Shown: one piece after another, positions 34,296 through 42,634 of the stretch
Layout: each line of letters starts with the position of its first letter
How positions within the stretch are numbered: position 1 is the first letter of the stretch
Source of the DNA: Trebonia sp963773105
Lineage (GTDB): Bacteria > Actinomycetota > Actinomycetes > Streptosporangiales > Streptosporangiaceae
DNA: 64,000 nt
Direction of reading: 5' to 3'
Assembly (NCBI GenBank): GCA_963773105.1
Contig: CAVZAA010000005.1
Coordinates: forward strand, 310,001-374,000
Program-made: the position numbers and the translations under genes
Notes under the pieces: model-generated
The model's database searches: none
The model's input: the letters and a program-made list of their open reading frames with translations, nothing else
What the model was told of the DNA's origin: nothing

Positions 34296-35357
34296 ATGCG
34301 ATCAGCGACGACGACGGAAGAACCGGGCTACCGACGGCCTGGCCTGGACGACGGCCGCCCGGCCGCACTCATGCTCGGCAGCGCGGACTTCGCCCGGCTG
34401 ACCGATCCGTTTCGGCCCGAGTTGCTCGCCTACTGCTACCGGATGCTCGGCTCGCTCCAAGACGCGGAAGACCAGCTGCAGGAAACCCTGATTCGCGCGT
34501 GGCGGTCGTACGGCCAGTTCGAGGGGCGGGCGTCGGTACGAACCTGGCTGTACAGGATCGCCACCAACAGCTGCCTGCGGGCGCTTGAGAACCGCGGCCG
34601 GCGGCCGCTGCCGGCCGGCCTCGGCGGCCCGGCCGACCCGGACGAGCCGCTTGCCCCGGCCGGGGCCGAGATCGCGTGGATCGAGCCCTTCCCTGACGTC
34701 CTGCTCGATGCCGCGTCGGCCGATCCGGCCGCGATCGTCACGTCACGTCAGGACCTGCGGCTGGCGCTCATCGCCGCCCTGCAGTACCTGCCCGGCCGTC
34801 AACGGTCCGTACTGATCCTGCGCGATGTGCTGATGTGGCGGGCGGCGGAGGTCGCCGAACTGCTGGGAGTCTCGACCGCCGCGGTGAACAGCGTTCTGCA
34901 GCGGGCCCGGACCGGGCTGCGAGACGCCGCCCCCCTGCGGGACGAGGTGCGCGAGCCGGACGACCCCGGCCAGCGGGCGCTGGTCGACCAGTACGCGGCC
35001 GCGATCGAGAACGCCGACGTCGCTGCACTGATGCGACTGCTCCAGGCCGATGCCAGCTTCGAGATGCCGCCGGAGCCCGCCTGGTTCCTCGGCCGCGAGC
35101 AGATCGGCCGCTTCCTGGCCGCTAACGTCCTGCGCGCGCCCGGCGACCTGAGGATCGTCCGGACGTCGGCCAACGGCCAGCCGGCCCTCGCGGTCTACCG
35201 GCGCGACGCCGGCGGCGCCCACCGCGCGCACGTGCTGCAGGTCCTCACCTGCGCGCAGGCCGGCGTCGCGCGCATCGTCGCCTTCAGGGACCCGGGCCTG
35301 TTCGCCGCCTTCGGCCTTCCGCAGGAACTGCCGCCGACCAACCGTCCGGTCCCATGA
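34296..35357 (+). CDS. ECF RNA polymerase sigma factor with C-terminal SnoaL-like domain
   Basis: A 353-residue extracytoplasmic-function sigma factor. Region 2 is FRPELLAYCYRMLGSLQDAEDQLQETLIRAWRSYGQFEGRASVRTWLYRIATNSCLRAL (residues ~40-100). Region 4 is LQYLPGRQRSVLILRDVLMWRAAEVAELLGVSTAAVNSVLQRARTGL (~165-210). The C-terminal ~130 residues form a SnoaL-like fold (VDQYAAAIENADVAALMRLLQADASFEMPP...). Such ECF factors are usually controlled by the SnoaL part rather than an anti-sigma factor, and none is adjacent here. GGGGAG precedes the ATG at 34296. It is divergent from the two-SDR operon. Confidence 0.92.
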   Translation: MRSATTTEEPGYRRPGLDDGRPAALMLGSADFARLTDPFRPELLAYCYRMLGSLQDAEDQLQETLIRAWRSYGQFEGRASVRTWLYRIATNSCLRALENRGRRPLPAGLGGPADPDEPLAPAGAEIAWIEPFPDVLLDAASADPAAIVTSRQDLRLALIAALQYLPGRQRSVLILRDVLMWRAAEVAELLGVSTAAVNSVLQRARTGLRDAAPLRDEVREPDDPGQRALVDQYAAAIENADVAALMRLLQADASFEMPPEPAWFLGREQIGRFLAANVLRAPGDLRIVRTSANGQPALAVYRRDAGGAHRAHVLQVLTCAQAGVARIVAFRDPGLFAAFGLPQELPPTNRPVP

Positions 35358-35422
35358 TCACGAATGATTTTTTCCTGGCGAAGGATAATTATCGTATAGG
35401 TGTACTAATCCTTCGTGATCAT
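35354..35422. repeat. AT-rich inverted repeat after the sigma-factor gene
   Basis: ATGATCACGAA (35354-35364) and TTCGTGATCAT (35412-35422) are perfect 11-bp arms. A second pair, CGAAGGAT/ATCCTTCG (35379-35386/35408-35415), overlaps and could form an alternative fold. The stretch is markedly AT-rich for this genome and the sigma-factor stop codon lies inside the left arm. Confidence 0.6.
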
Positions 35423-35454
35423 GGTGGCGGAGTTGGCTCTCTTCGCTATGGGTT

Positions 35455-36425
35455 CTACACGAGCTCTCGCAGCGTCTCCATCAACTGCGAGGCGAGCTCC
35501 CGGGGGGCTGCGCCGCTGCTTGACAGGATGCCGACCGGTTCGGCGTTGCCCGGCATCGGGACGTTGAGCTTGCGCAGCCAGCCGCGGTCGAGGTCGAGCT
35601 GGACCGCGTGCTGCGGGGTGATCCACACCGTGTCAGAGAGCAGCGTCAGCGCCCGGGCGACCGAGACCAACTGGGTCTCGGTGCGGCCCGGCGGCAGCGC
35701 CATCCCCTGCGCCTCGAAGAGCCCCTCGACGTCGTGCCTGGGGGCGGTGCCAGTGCCCGGTATGACCAGCGGGTAGCTGAGCAGCGAGAGCAGCGAGACG
35801 GGCCGGCCGGCGCCAGGGCCGCCAGCCGGTGCTCAGGACGGGTGACGACAACCAGCGACTCGGCGTAAAGCAGCTCGAACGAGATGCCCGCCATCGTGGC
35901 CGGCTCCGCCATCCGGCCGACGGCGAAGTCCACCTCGCCCGCCCGCAGCGCCGCCAGCAGCTCCGGGTTGTGCCCCGTCTGGACCCGGATCCCGGCGTGC
36001 GGGCGGCGCGCGCGCAGCCGGGCGATCGCCTGCGCCAGCAGCCCGCCCGCGGCGGTCGGCAGGGCGGCGACGCGCACAGTGGGATAGCGCTGCGGTTCGG
36101 CCGCGGTGAGGGCGGCGGCGGCGGAGTCGAGCGCCCGGGTCACGTCGACCGCGTAGCGCAGGAACCGCTCGCCCGCCTCCGTGAGCTGGGTGCCCGCGCG
36201 GCTCCGCTCGACCAGCTGGTGGCCGGCCAGCCGTTCAAGCTCGGTCAGCGTCTTGGAGACCGCGGGCTGGCTGAGATGGAGCCGCTCGGCCGCCCGCGCC
36301 AGGGTGCGCTCCTGGGCGACGACCACGAAACAGCTGAGGTGCCTGAGCCGGATGCGGGATAGCGCGGCCGATGTCGCCAACCCGCTGCGATCACCCGACT
36401 GCGGCACGGAATCACGCACTTCCAT
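35455..36425 (-). pseudogene. LysR-family regulator (PcaQ/aromatic-catabolism type), frameshift near 35.81 kb
   Basis: The first frame from 36425 encodes the winged HTH (RIRLRHLSCFVVVAQERTLARAAERLHLSQPAVSKTLTELERLAGHQLVERSRAGTQLTEAG) and most of the effector domain. Near 35.81 kb it slips into arginine-rich nonsense. Shifting by one base restores PVSLLSLLSYPLVIPGTGTAPRHDVEGLFEAQG and then MALPPGRTETQLVSVARALTLLSDTVWITPQHAVQLDL to the end at 35455. This C-terminus is typical of PcaQ/GalR-like regulators of protocatechuate or gallate metabolism. It is divergent from a gallate-type dioxygenase. The break is a single-base loss in a C/G-rich stretch. Confidence 0.83.
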
Positions 36426-36437
36426 AACCTCAGGTTA
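36425..36437. promoter_or_regulatory. TAACCT-C-AGGTTA dyad in the LysR/dioxygenase intergenic region
   Basis: A perfect 6-bp dyad with one central base overlaps the LysR start codon and continues into an AT-rich stretch to about 36,495. It is a candidate LysR autoregulatory or activation site. Confidence 0.45.
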
Positions 36438-36605
36438 AGAATTAGTGATCAACAAGTCAATTTACTTCACCTGCGCGAAACTATAGAGTCACATATGACG
36501 CGACCGACTCGTTCGCCAGAGAGAACCCACCTGTCACTAGACGGGAGGGGGCGATTACGGACAGTGTTCGCGCCGCGGGGACCGCGGGCATCAGTGGAGG
36601 CGAAT

Positions 36606-37904
36606 ATGGCCCGGATCATCGGCGGCGTGGCGACATCGCACACGCCGACCATTGGCTTTGCCTACGACCAGGACAAGCAGCACGACCCGGACTGGGCGCC
36701 GATCTTCAAGGCGTTCGAGCCGGTCTCCGACTGGTTCAAGGAGAAGCAGCCCGACGCGATCGTCTACATCTTCAACGACCACGTGACGTCGTTCTTCTTC
36801 GACCACTACTCGGCGTTCGCGCTCGGCATCGGCGAGGAGTTCCGGGTCGCGGACGAGGGCGGCGGCGCACGGGAGCTGCCCTCGGTGCCCGGCAACCCGA
36901 AGCTGGCCGCGCACATCGCGCAGAGCCTGGTGACCGACGAGTTCGACCTGGCCTACTTCCAGGACAAGCCGCTCGACCACGGCTTCTTCTCGCCGATGTC
37001 GGTGCTGCTCGACCACGCCGACGGCCGCTGGCCGACCACGATCGTGCCGCTCCAGATCGGCGTGCTGCAGTTCCCCATCCCGACCGCGGCCCGCTGCTAC
37101 AAGATGGGCAAGGCGCTGCGCCGCGCGATCGAGTCCTATCCCGAGGACATCGACGTTGCCGTCGTCTCCACCGGCGGCCTCTCGCACCAGGTGCACGGGG
37201 AGCGGGCCGGCTTCAACAACCCGGAGTGGGACGCCGAGTTCCTCGAGCGGTTCACCGACGACCCCGCCTCGCTGACCGAGATGACGCACGCGGAGTACGC
37301 GGAGCTCGGCGGCTTCGAGGGGGCCGAGGTCATCATGTGGCTGATGATGCGCGGCGCGCTCTCCGACAACGTGGACCTGGTGAGCAGCTCCTACTACCTG
37401 CCGTCGATGACCGGCATCGCCACCCTGGTGCTCGATGACAGGGGCGGCAAGACCCCGGAGTCGGTTCGCGAGCGTCACCGCGAGCGCATGGCGCTGCAAC
37501 TCAAGGACGCGGCCAAGCTCACCGGCACCTACCCGTTCGACATCGCCGCCAGCGTTAAGGCGTACCGGATCAACAAGTTCCTGCACGCGATGATCGACCC
37601 CGAGCACCGCGCCCGGTTCCTCGACAACCCGGAGGCGTCGTTCAAGGAGGCCGACCTCACCGAGCAGGAGCAGGACCTGATCAGGAACCGCGACTGGCAG
37701 GGGATGATCCACTACGGCGTCATCTTCTTCATGCTGGAAAAGCTCGCCGCCGTCAGCGGCGTCTCCAACCTGCACGTCTACGCCGCGATGAGGGGCGAGA
37801 CGCTGGAGCAGTTCCTCAAGACGCGCAATACCCGGGTGATCTACTCGGTCGCCGGGAACGACGCGGGCAAGAGCCTCGGCGCGTCCGCGCCGCCCCCGCG
37901 CTGA
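36606..37904 (+). CDS. galA: Gallate dioxygenase-like extradiol dioxygenase (LigB-LigA fusion)
   Basis: A 432-residue protein from the ATG at 36606, with GGAGG just upstream. The N-terminal ~290 residues are a LigB-type catalytic domain: MARIIGGVATSHTPTIGFAYD (iron-binding His12), YIFNDHVTSFFFD, and VVSTGGLSHQVHGERAGFNN with the acid/base histidine. The C-terminal ~110 residues form a LigA-like helical domain (NKFLHAMIDPEHRARFLDNPEASFKEADLTEQEQDLI). This one-chain beta-alpha arrangement and length match gallate dioxygenases (GalA/DesB), which cleave gallate to 4-oxalomesaconate. A protocatechuate 4,5-dioxygenase is an alternative. The divergent LysR regulator supports an aromatic-acid role. 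Confidence 0.85.
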   Translation: MARIIGGVATSHTPTIGFAYDQDKQHDPDWAPIFKAFEPVSDWFKEKQPDAIVYIFNDHVTSFFFDHYSAFALGIGEEFRVADEGGGARELPSVPGNPKLAAHIAQSLVTDEFDLAYFQDKPLDHGFFSPMSVLLDHADGRWPTTIVPLQIGVLQFPIPTAARCYKMGKALRRAIESYPEDIDVAVVSTGGLSHQVHGERAGFNNPEWDAEFLERFTDDPASLTEMTHAEYAELGGFEGAEVIMWLMMRGALSDNVDLVSSSYYLPSMTGIATLVLDDRGGKTPESVRERHRERMALQLKDAAKLTGTYPFDIAASVKAYRINKFLHAMIDPEHRARFLDNPEASFKEADLTEQEQDLIRNRDWQGMIHYGVIFFMLEKLAAVSGVSNLHVYAAMRGETLEQFLKTRNTRVIYSVAGNDAGKSLGASAPPPR

Positions 37905-37935
37905 GGACACAGCGCGCCCACGGCCCAGCCGGAAT

Positions 37936-38050
37936 CATGTCGGTTACGCCATCGACCCGATAGCCCTCCTGTCAGCTCAGCGACACCATTAGGCGCTGTC
38001 AATGGCGTAGCCGACAGGTCAAAGACCATGTGGATGGCGTAGCCGACAGG
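37936..38050. repeat. Four-unit palindromic repeat element, copy A
   Basis: Two exact 15-bp units GGCGTAGCCGACAGG at 38004-38018 and 38036-38050 are preceded by two degenerate reverse-oriented units (37936-37950 and from 37968). The AGCGACACCATTAGG spacer between inverted pairs is also found in the second copy at 55393-55512, with the same ~32-bp unit spacing. There is no gene in this ~270-bp gap. Confidence 0.75.
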
Positions 38051-38176
38051 TCAGGGCCATTGATCCCTGAGCCGGTGGGGGCGCTGCAATTCCCGCATAT
38101 TGGAACACCCGCGCGAGCAGACACTGAGGGCCAGCGGGGTCTAGGTGACGTGCTTTTATTTGGGTATGTTCCGTTT

Positions 38177-39286
38177 GTGCCCGAGAATCCGACGCTGATC
38201 CCGACGCTGGCCGGGTCTTATTACACAGACCCCGACGTATTCTCCCGCGAGCAGCAGACGATCTTCGAGGGCGACTGGCTCTGCGTTGCGCGGTCCGCCG
38301 ACATCGCCCAGCCCGGCCAGTTCCAGACCGTCCAAGCGGGCCGCGAGAGCGTGCTCGTGGTGCGGCAGCGCGACGGCGGGCTGCGGGCGTTCCTCAACGT
38401 CTGCCGGCACCGCGGCGCGCGCGTCTGCATCGAGGAGTCCGGCCAGGTCAGCCGGTATCTTCGCTGCCCTTACCACGCCTGGTCGTACGAGCTGAACGGG
38501 CGGCTGGCGGCGGCGCCCAACCTGGCCAAGATGCCGGGCATCGACCGTTCCGAGCGCGGTCTGGCAGCAGTCGCCGCTCGGGAGTGGCTGGGCTACGTCT
38601 GGATCTGCCTGGCCGAGGCGCCGCCGTCATTCGAGGAGCGGGTGATGGGCGCGGTTTCCGGCCGGCTGGGCACGCTGGAGGCCATCGACGCTTACCGGCT
38701 GGACGAGCTCGCGGTCGGGTGGCGCATCGTCTACGACGTCGCCGCCAACTGGAAGCTCATCGTCGAGAACTTCATGGAGTGCTACCACTGCGCCACCATC
38801 CACCCTGAGCTGGTCAGCGTGCTCCCCGAGTTCGCAGGCGGCTACGCGGCCCAGTACTACGTGGGGCACGGCGCGGCCTTCGCCGACCGGGTGGCCGGGT
38901 TCACCGTCGACGGCTCGGCCGGGTTCGGCCGGCTGCCCGGGCTGTCGGACGAGCAGGACCGGAAGTACTTCGCGATCACCATCAGGCCCCAGGTCTTCAT
39001 CAACCTGGTGCCCGACCACGCCATCGTGCACCGGATGACCCCGCTCGGCCCGGACCGGACGACGGTGATCTGCGACTGGCTCTTCTCCCCGGACGTGATC
39101 GCGGCGGGCGCCGACCTGTCGGACTCGGTCGAGCTGTTCGACCGGGTGAACCGGCAGGACTTCGACGCGTGCGAGCGGACGCAGCCGTCCATGTCGTCGC
39201 GCGCCTACCGCGACGGCGGGGTCCTAGTGCCGAGCGAGCACCACATCTCCGACTTCCACGCCTGGCTCCGCGCCCGCCTCGCCTGA
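38177..39286 (+). CDS. Rieske non-heme iron aromatic-ring oxygenase, alpha subunit
   Basis: The GTG at 38177 gives 369 residues. The Rieske cluster is bound by CRHRG and CPYHAW (residues ~75-100). The mononuclear iron site is shown by NFMECYHCATIHPEL (H-x4-H), and FDRVNRQDFDACERTQ lies near the C-terminus. This pattern is close to glycine-betaine/choline-type or aromatic ring-hydroxylating oxygenases; the substrate is not clear. A TATGTT -10-like element 7 bp upstream of the GTG suggests a leaderless transcript, which supports this start over a longer frame from 38030. No ferredoxin or reductase gene is adjacent, so electron-transfer partners must come from elsewhere. Confidence 0.82.
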   Translation: MPENPTLIPTLAGSYYTDPDVFSREQQTIFEGDWLCVARSADIAQPGQFQTVQAGRESVLVVRQRDGGLRAFLNVCRHRGARVCIEESGQVSRYLRCPYHAWSYELNGRLAAAPNLAKMPGIDRSERGLAAVAAREWLGYVWICLAEAPPSFEERVMGAVSGRLGTLEAIDAYRLDELAVGWRIVYDVAANWKLIVENFMECYHCATIHPELVSVLPEFAGGYAAQYYVGHGAAFADRVAGFTVDGSAGFGRLPGLSDEQDRKYFAITIRPQVFINLVPDHAIVHRMTPLGPDRTTVICDWLFSPDVIAAGADLSDSVELFDRVNRQDFDACERTQPSMSSRAYRDGGVLVPSEHHISDFHAWLRARLA

Positions 39287-39393
39287 GCGCCCCGGCGTCC
39301 GGCCGCCGCGTCTCACGCCTCCTGTGCTCTCGGGGCGCCCCGCGATCCGAACAGCCCACGATGGCCAAAGCGAACACGAAGCGGGCGGGCCGA

Positions 39394-39399
39394 TATGAT
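39394..39399 (+). promoter_or_regulatory. TATGAT -10 promoter element before the fluoride riboswitch
   Basis: A TATGAT hexamer sits about 30 bp upstream of the riboswitch start; the matching -35 is weak. Confidence 0.5.
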
Positions 39400-39423
39400 T
39401 CGGGTTAACCAGATGATGCCCTG

Positions 39424-39484
39424 GTGTGGGGGCGCAGGCCTTCCAAACCGCTGCCTTACTGCGGCTAATGGCTTCTAGCTCCGA
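39424..39484 (+). ncRNA. Fluoride riboswitch (crcB RNA motif)
   Basis: The leader contains a GGGGGC stem start, CCAAACCGCTGCC and the conserved GGCTAATGGCTTCTAGC end. These correspond to the core of the crcB motif (pseudoknot and three-way junction positions). It ends 27 bp before a crcB gene. The riboswitch binds fluoride and turns on downstream expression of the exporter. Confidence 0.85.
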
Positions 39485-39510
39485 TCACGAGTGCCCGAGG
39501 AGTACTCCGC

Positions 39511-39987
39511 GTGCCTGAGCCAGCTGCCGACCTAACCGTGCTCGACGATGCCGGTCTCTCCCCGCCACCTCGGCGGCCTCGTCTCGCGCCGCCGAGGGCA
39601 GACCGGCGGGAGGTGGCGGCGGTCTTCGTCGGAGGCGCCCTCGGCACGCTGGCGCGGGCGGCACTGGCCGAGGCGTTCCCGCATTCCGCGACGTCCTGGC
39701 CGTGGCCGACGTTCGGGGTCAACGTCGTGGCGGCATTCCTGCTCGGCTACTTTGTGACCCGGTTGCAGGAGCGGCTGCCGCTGTCGTCCTACCGGCGGCC
39801 GCTGGTCGGCACCGGGCTGTGCGGCGGGCTGTCGACGTTCTCCACGATGCAGCTGGAGATCTTGAAGATGCTGGACGCGCACGCGTGGGGCCTGGCCGCT
39901 GGGTACACGGCGGCGTCGATCGCGGCCGGGTACGCCGCCATCCAGCTGGCGACCGCCATGGTCAGAAGGGTGCGGGTGCGGGTCTGA
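39511..39987 (+). CDS. crcB: Fluoride exporter CrcB/Fluc, first subunit gene
   Basis: A 158-residue protein with a ~30-residue extra N-terminus followed by the four-helix Fluc domain: VFVGGALGTLARAALAEA, TFGVNVVAAFLLGYFVTRL, and GTGLCGGLSTFSTMQLEI, which carries the conserved Gly-rich and Phe-box/TFS segments that line the fluoride pore. The GTG at 39511 follows a GAGG site. The stop overlaps the second crcB start in TGATG. Two-gene Fluc systems form heterodimeric channels. Confidence 0.93.
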   Translation: MPEPAADLTVLDDAGLSPPPRRPRLAPPRADRREVAAVFVGGALGTLARAALAEAFPHSATSWPWPTFGVNVVAAFLLGYFVTRLQERLPLSSYRRPLVGTGLCGGLSTFSTMQLEILKMLDAHAWGLAAGYTAASIAAGYAAIQLATAMVRRVRVRV

Positions 39988-40352
39988 TGAACGTGCTCGT
40001 GTGGGCCGGGGTGGTACTGATCGGCGGGGCCGGTTCTGTGCTCCGCTTCTACGCCGACGGGCTGGTCTCCGCCGCGGTCGGGCGGGACTTCCCGTACGGG
40101 ACGATGGTGATCAACGTGTCCGGCGCGGTGGTACTCGGGCTGCTGAGCGGGCTGGCGCTCACCCCTTCGCAGTCGCTGCTCCTCGGGACCGCGGCGATCG
40201 GCTCGTACACCACGTTCTCCACCTGGATGCTGGAGACGCAGCGGCTGACCGAGGAACGGCAGTACCGCAAGGCGCTGCTCAACATCGTCGTCAGCCTCGC
40301 CCTCGGCATCGCCGCCGCCGCACTCGGGCGGCTGATCGGGATGCACCTGTGA
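39987..40352 (+). CDS. crcB: Fluoride exporter CrcB/Fluc, second subunit gene
   Basis: A 121-residue four-helix Fluc protein (LIGGAGSVLRFYADGLV, GTMVINVSGAVVLGLLSGL, GTAAIGSYTTFSTWMLET). Its ATG overlaps the upstream stop (39985-39987), so the subunits are made in step. Together they should form a dual-topology heterodimer exporting fluoride across the cytoplasmic membrane. The next reading frame begins in a GTGA overlap with this stop. Confidence 0.95.
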   Translation: MNVLVWAGVVLIGGAGSVLRFYADGLVSAAVGRDFPYGTMVINVSGAVVLGLLSGLALTPSQSLLLGTAAIGSYTTFSTWMLETQRLTEERQYRKALLNIVVSLALGIAAAALGRLIGMHL

Positions 40353-40405
40353 ACGGGATCCGCCCAGTGAACGAGATCTGCATGGTGAATGGCGGCCGCC
40401 CGTGA
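40349..40405 (+). CDS. 18-codon coupling mini-ORF made of 18-bp repeats
   Basis: The stretch is three 18-bp units, each starting GTGAA and encoding VNGIRP, VNEICM and VNGGRP. It begins in a GTGA overlap with the crcB stop and ends in a GTGA overlap with the DUF190 start. It may serve only as a translational relay between the two genes. Confidence 0.4.
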   Translation: MNGIRPVNEICMVNGGRP

Positions 40406-41484
40406 ACGAGGACTGTCTGAAGCTCACCAGCTACTTCGGCGAGCGTCAGCGGACCGCCAGCAACGGCTTCGCCGCCGACGCGCTGCTCGACCTGTACGGG
40501 CGACAGGGGATCGCGACCAGCATCCTGCTACGCGGAGCCGAGGGGTTCGGGGTCAGGCAGCGGCTGCGCACCGACCGGTCGCTTTCCCTCTCGGATGACC
40601 TTCCGCTGACTGCGGTCGCGGTGGACACCAGGCCTCGGATCGAGGCACTGCTCGGCCCGACCGCGGACCTGCTCCGCGCCGGGTTGGTCACCCTCGAGCG
40701 AGCCCGGCTGCTGACCGGCGCTATCGCGGCGGTTGTACCGAGTGAGGCGCCGGACGAACAGACCAAGCTCACCGTGTACGTCGGTCGCCAGGAACGGGTG
40801 TACCGCGTGCCCGCCTTTGCGGCCATCTGCGACCTGCTGCACCGGCGGGGCATCGCCGGCGCCACCGCGCTGCTGGGCGTGGACGGGACCGCGCATGGCG
40901 AGCGCGAGCGGGCCGCCTTCTTCAGCCGCAACGCAGGAACCCCGATGATGGTCATCGCGGTGGGGTCGGGGGCGCAGATCGCCCGGGTGCTGCCGGAACT
41001 TGGCGGCCTGCTCCGCCAGCCCCTTCTGACGCTCGAGCGGGTCCGCATCTGCAAGCGGGACGGCGAACTGCTGCGCCGGCCGCCAACGGCGGAGGAAGCA
41101 CGGCCGGCCGAGGGCGAGACCGCCCCGCCGCCGGGCCTCAAGCTCATGGTCTATACCTCGGAAGCCGCCCTCCATGACGGCCAGCCGATCCACCGCGCGG
41201 TCGTCCGCAGGCTCCGCGCGGCCGGGATCAGCGGCGCGACCACCACCCGGGGCATGTGGGGATTCCACGGCGATCACCCCCCGCACGGCGACCGCCTCCT
41301 TCAACTCGGCCGCCACGTCCCCACGGTCACGATCGTGATCGACGCCCCCAAGCGCATCCAGGCGGCGTTCGACATCATCGACGAACTCACCACCGAGCAG
41401 GGCCTGGTTACCTGCGAGACGATTCCCGTCATGCGCGTCATCGGCGGACGACGGAAACCGGCGGCGCTGCCCTCCCCCGGGTGA
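40402..41484 (+). CDS. DUF190 triple-domain protein
   Basis: A 360-residue protein containing three DUF190 units (~residues 5-105, 118-220, 238-345), each of GlnB-like ferredoxin fold. Each has a KL-x-x-Y opening (CLKLTSYFGERQR, KLTVYVGRQERV, GLKLMVYTSEAALHDG) and an ALL/GIAGAT-type segment. DUF190 genes commonly accompany crcB in fluoride operons; their molecular role is not known. The start GTG at 40402 belongs to the fourth repeat of the GTGAA series. The fused triple unit is longer than the usual ~110-residue DUF190. Confidence 0.88.
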   Translation: MNEDCLKLTSYFGERQRTASNGFAADALLDLYGRQGIATSILLRGAEGFGVRQRLRTDRSLSLSDDLPLTAVAVDTRPRIEALLGPTADLLRAGLVTLERARLLTGAIAAVVPSEAPDEQTKLTVYVGRQERVYRVPAFAAICDLLHRRGIAGATALLGVDGTAHGERERAAFFSRNAGTPMMVIAVGSGAQIARVLPELGGLLRQPLLTLERVRICKRDGELLRRPPTAEEARPAEGETAPPPGLKLMVYTSEAALHDGQPIHRAVVRRLRAAGISGATTTRGMWGFHGDHPPHGDRLLQLGRHVPTVTIVIDAPKRIQAAFDIIDELTTEQGLVTCETIPVMRVIGGRRKPAALPSPG

Positions 41485-41587
41485 GCCACCGGGCGCGTCT
41501 CAGAAGTCGGCCGGTCAGCCACCGCATCCGGGGAGAGCAGGCTTGGGAAGCGGCCAGGATCCCCTGGCCGACGTGCCAGCTTGCGCG

Positions 41588-42490
41588 TCAGGTGCCGCCG
41601 GGCTGACCCTGCCAGGAGTCGGCGCCATTGCAATCGCGGTCGCCAAGCACCTGGCTCAGCCAGACAGATGCGGCGGCCGCGGCCTGGCCGGACCACAGCT
41701 CGACGTCCACGTCGGTGCCTGCGCTCCGCAGCCGGAGTGATCCCGCCCGGGCGACGACGCTCCGCAGCGCCTGGCGTGGCACGAACACTGTCCGCGTGAT
41801 CGCGCGTCTCAGCCGGCCGCGTCCTGGCCGGGATTGCGCGATGATCAGCTCGCATGCGGTCACGGCGAGCAGACAGGACGCTCCATGGGCGCGCGAGCGC
41901 CAGCCTGCCCAGATGACGTCATCGCCGGGATTGAGCAGGAACGATTCCGGGTCCCTGACGGCGCGCGGGCAATGGCCGCAGAAAAGTGCGGAAGGAACCG
42001 GCGCGGGCATCGGGGCGGCGCGCAGCCGCAGGTAGCGAATCCACTCGTCCGCGGCCGTGTGCCCGTCCTCCCGGTACCTCACCAGCAGCCGGCCCGCCGT
42101 ACCGGTCACCGCAATCACGCACCACGGCCCGTCTGCGTGCTGCTCGACGGCGGCGATCTCGCTGAACGGCACCTGGACGCGAACGGCGGGGGCAGGCAGC
42201 GTCTGGACCCAAAGCCCGATCCCCTGCTCGCCGATCCCCGCGACGCTCAGCGGCGAGTAGAGGCTGAGACGTCGCCATCCGTGCCACCGCCAGGCGGCCG
42301 CCGGGACAACCAGCAGGCCACCTGGCCCAACGTCCCCAACGCCCTCAGAAAGAGCCGCGTGCGCGCCATCCGGTAGCGAGATCATGCCCGTGGGCCGACG
42401 CGCCTGCTGAGGCTGTCCCGCTGGTATCAGGTGCGGCACCAGGTCGCACCCGACGATCTGCTCCCAATCGGCTGTCCAGGGCTCGCCCAT
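41588..42490 (-). CDS. Hypothetical protein, possible PH-like fold
   Basis: A 300-residue protein I do not recognise. It starts MGEPWTADWEQIVGCDLVPHLIPAG and has GGAGG upstream. It contains two beta-rich stretches (VRVQVPFSEIAAVEQHADGPWCVIAVTGTAGRLLVRYREDG and AVTACELIIAQSRPG...VFVPRQALRSVVA) that look like tandem PH-type modules. No signal peptide or transmembrane segment is evident. A cysteine pair (FCGHC) occurs at ~residue 168. The gene is isolated and converges on the fluoride operon. Confidence 0.65.
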   Translation of the reverse strand: MGEPWTADWEQIVGCDLVPHLIPAGQPQQARRPTGMISLPDGAHAALSEGVGDVGPGGLLVVPAAAWRWHGWRRLSLYSPLSVAGIGEQGIGLWVQTLPAPAVRVQVPFSEIAAVEQHADGPWCVIAVTGTAGRLLVRYREDGHTAADEWIRYLRLRAAPMPAPVPSALFCGHCPRAVRDPESFLLNPGDDVIWAGWRSRAHGASCLLAVTACELIIAQSRPGRGRLRRAITRTVFVPRQALRSVVARAGSLRLRSAGTDVDVELWSGQAAAAASVWLSQVLGDRDCNGADSWQGQPGGT

Positions 42491-42634
42491 CCCGCGCCTC
42501 CGCCCGTGTCTTCTGTCAGGTAGAGGCCATCAACGGCGGTCCCGTGGTCACGGCGAGCCTCATCGCCACCGCCATTGGATCACCCCCGAAGCCCGGCGGC
42601 AACTGTTCCACATCCTGAAATGTCGCGACGGCAG

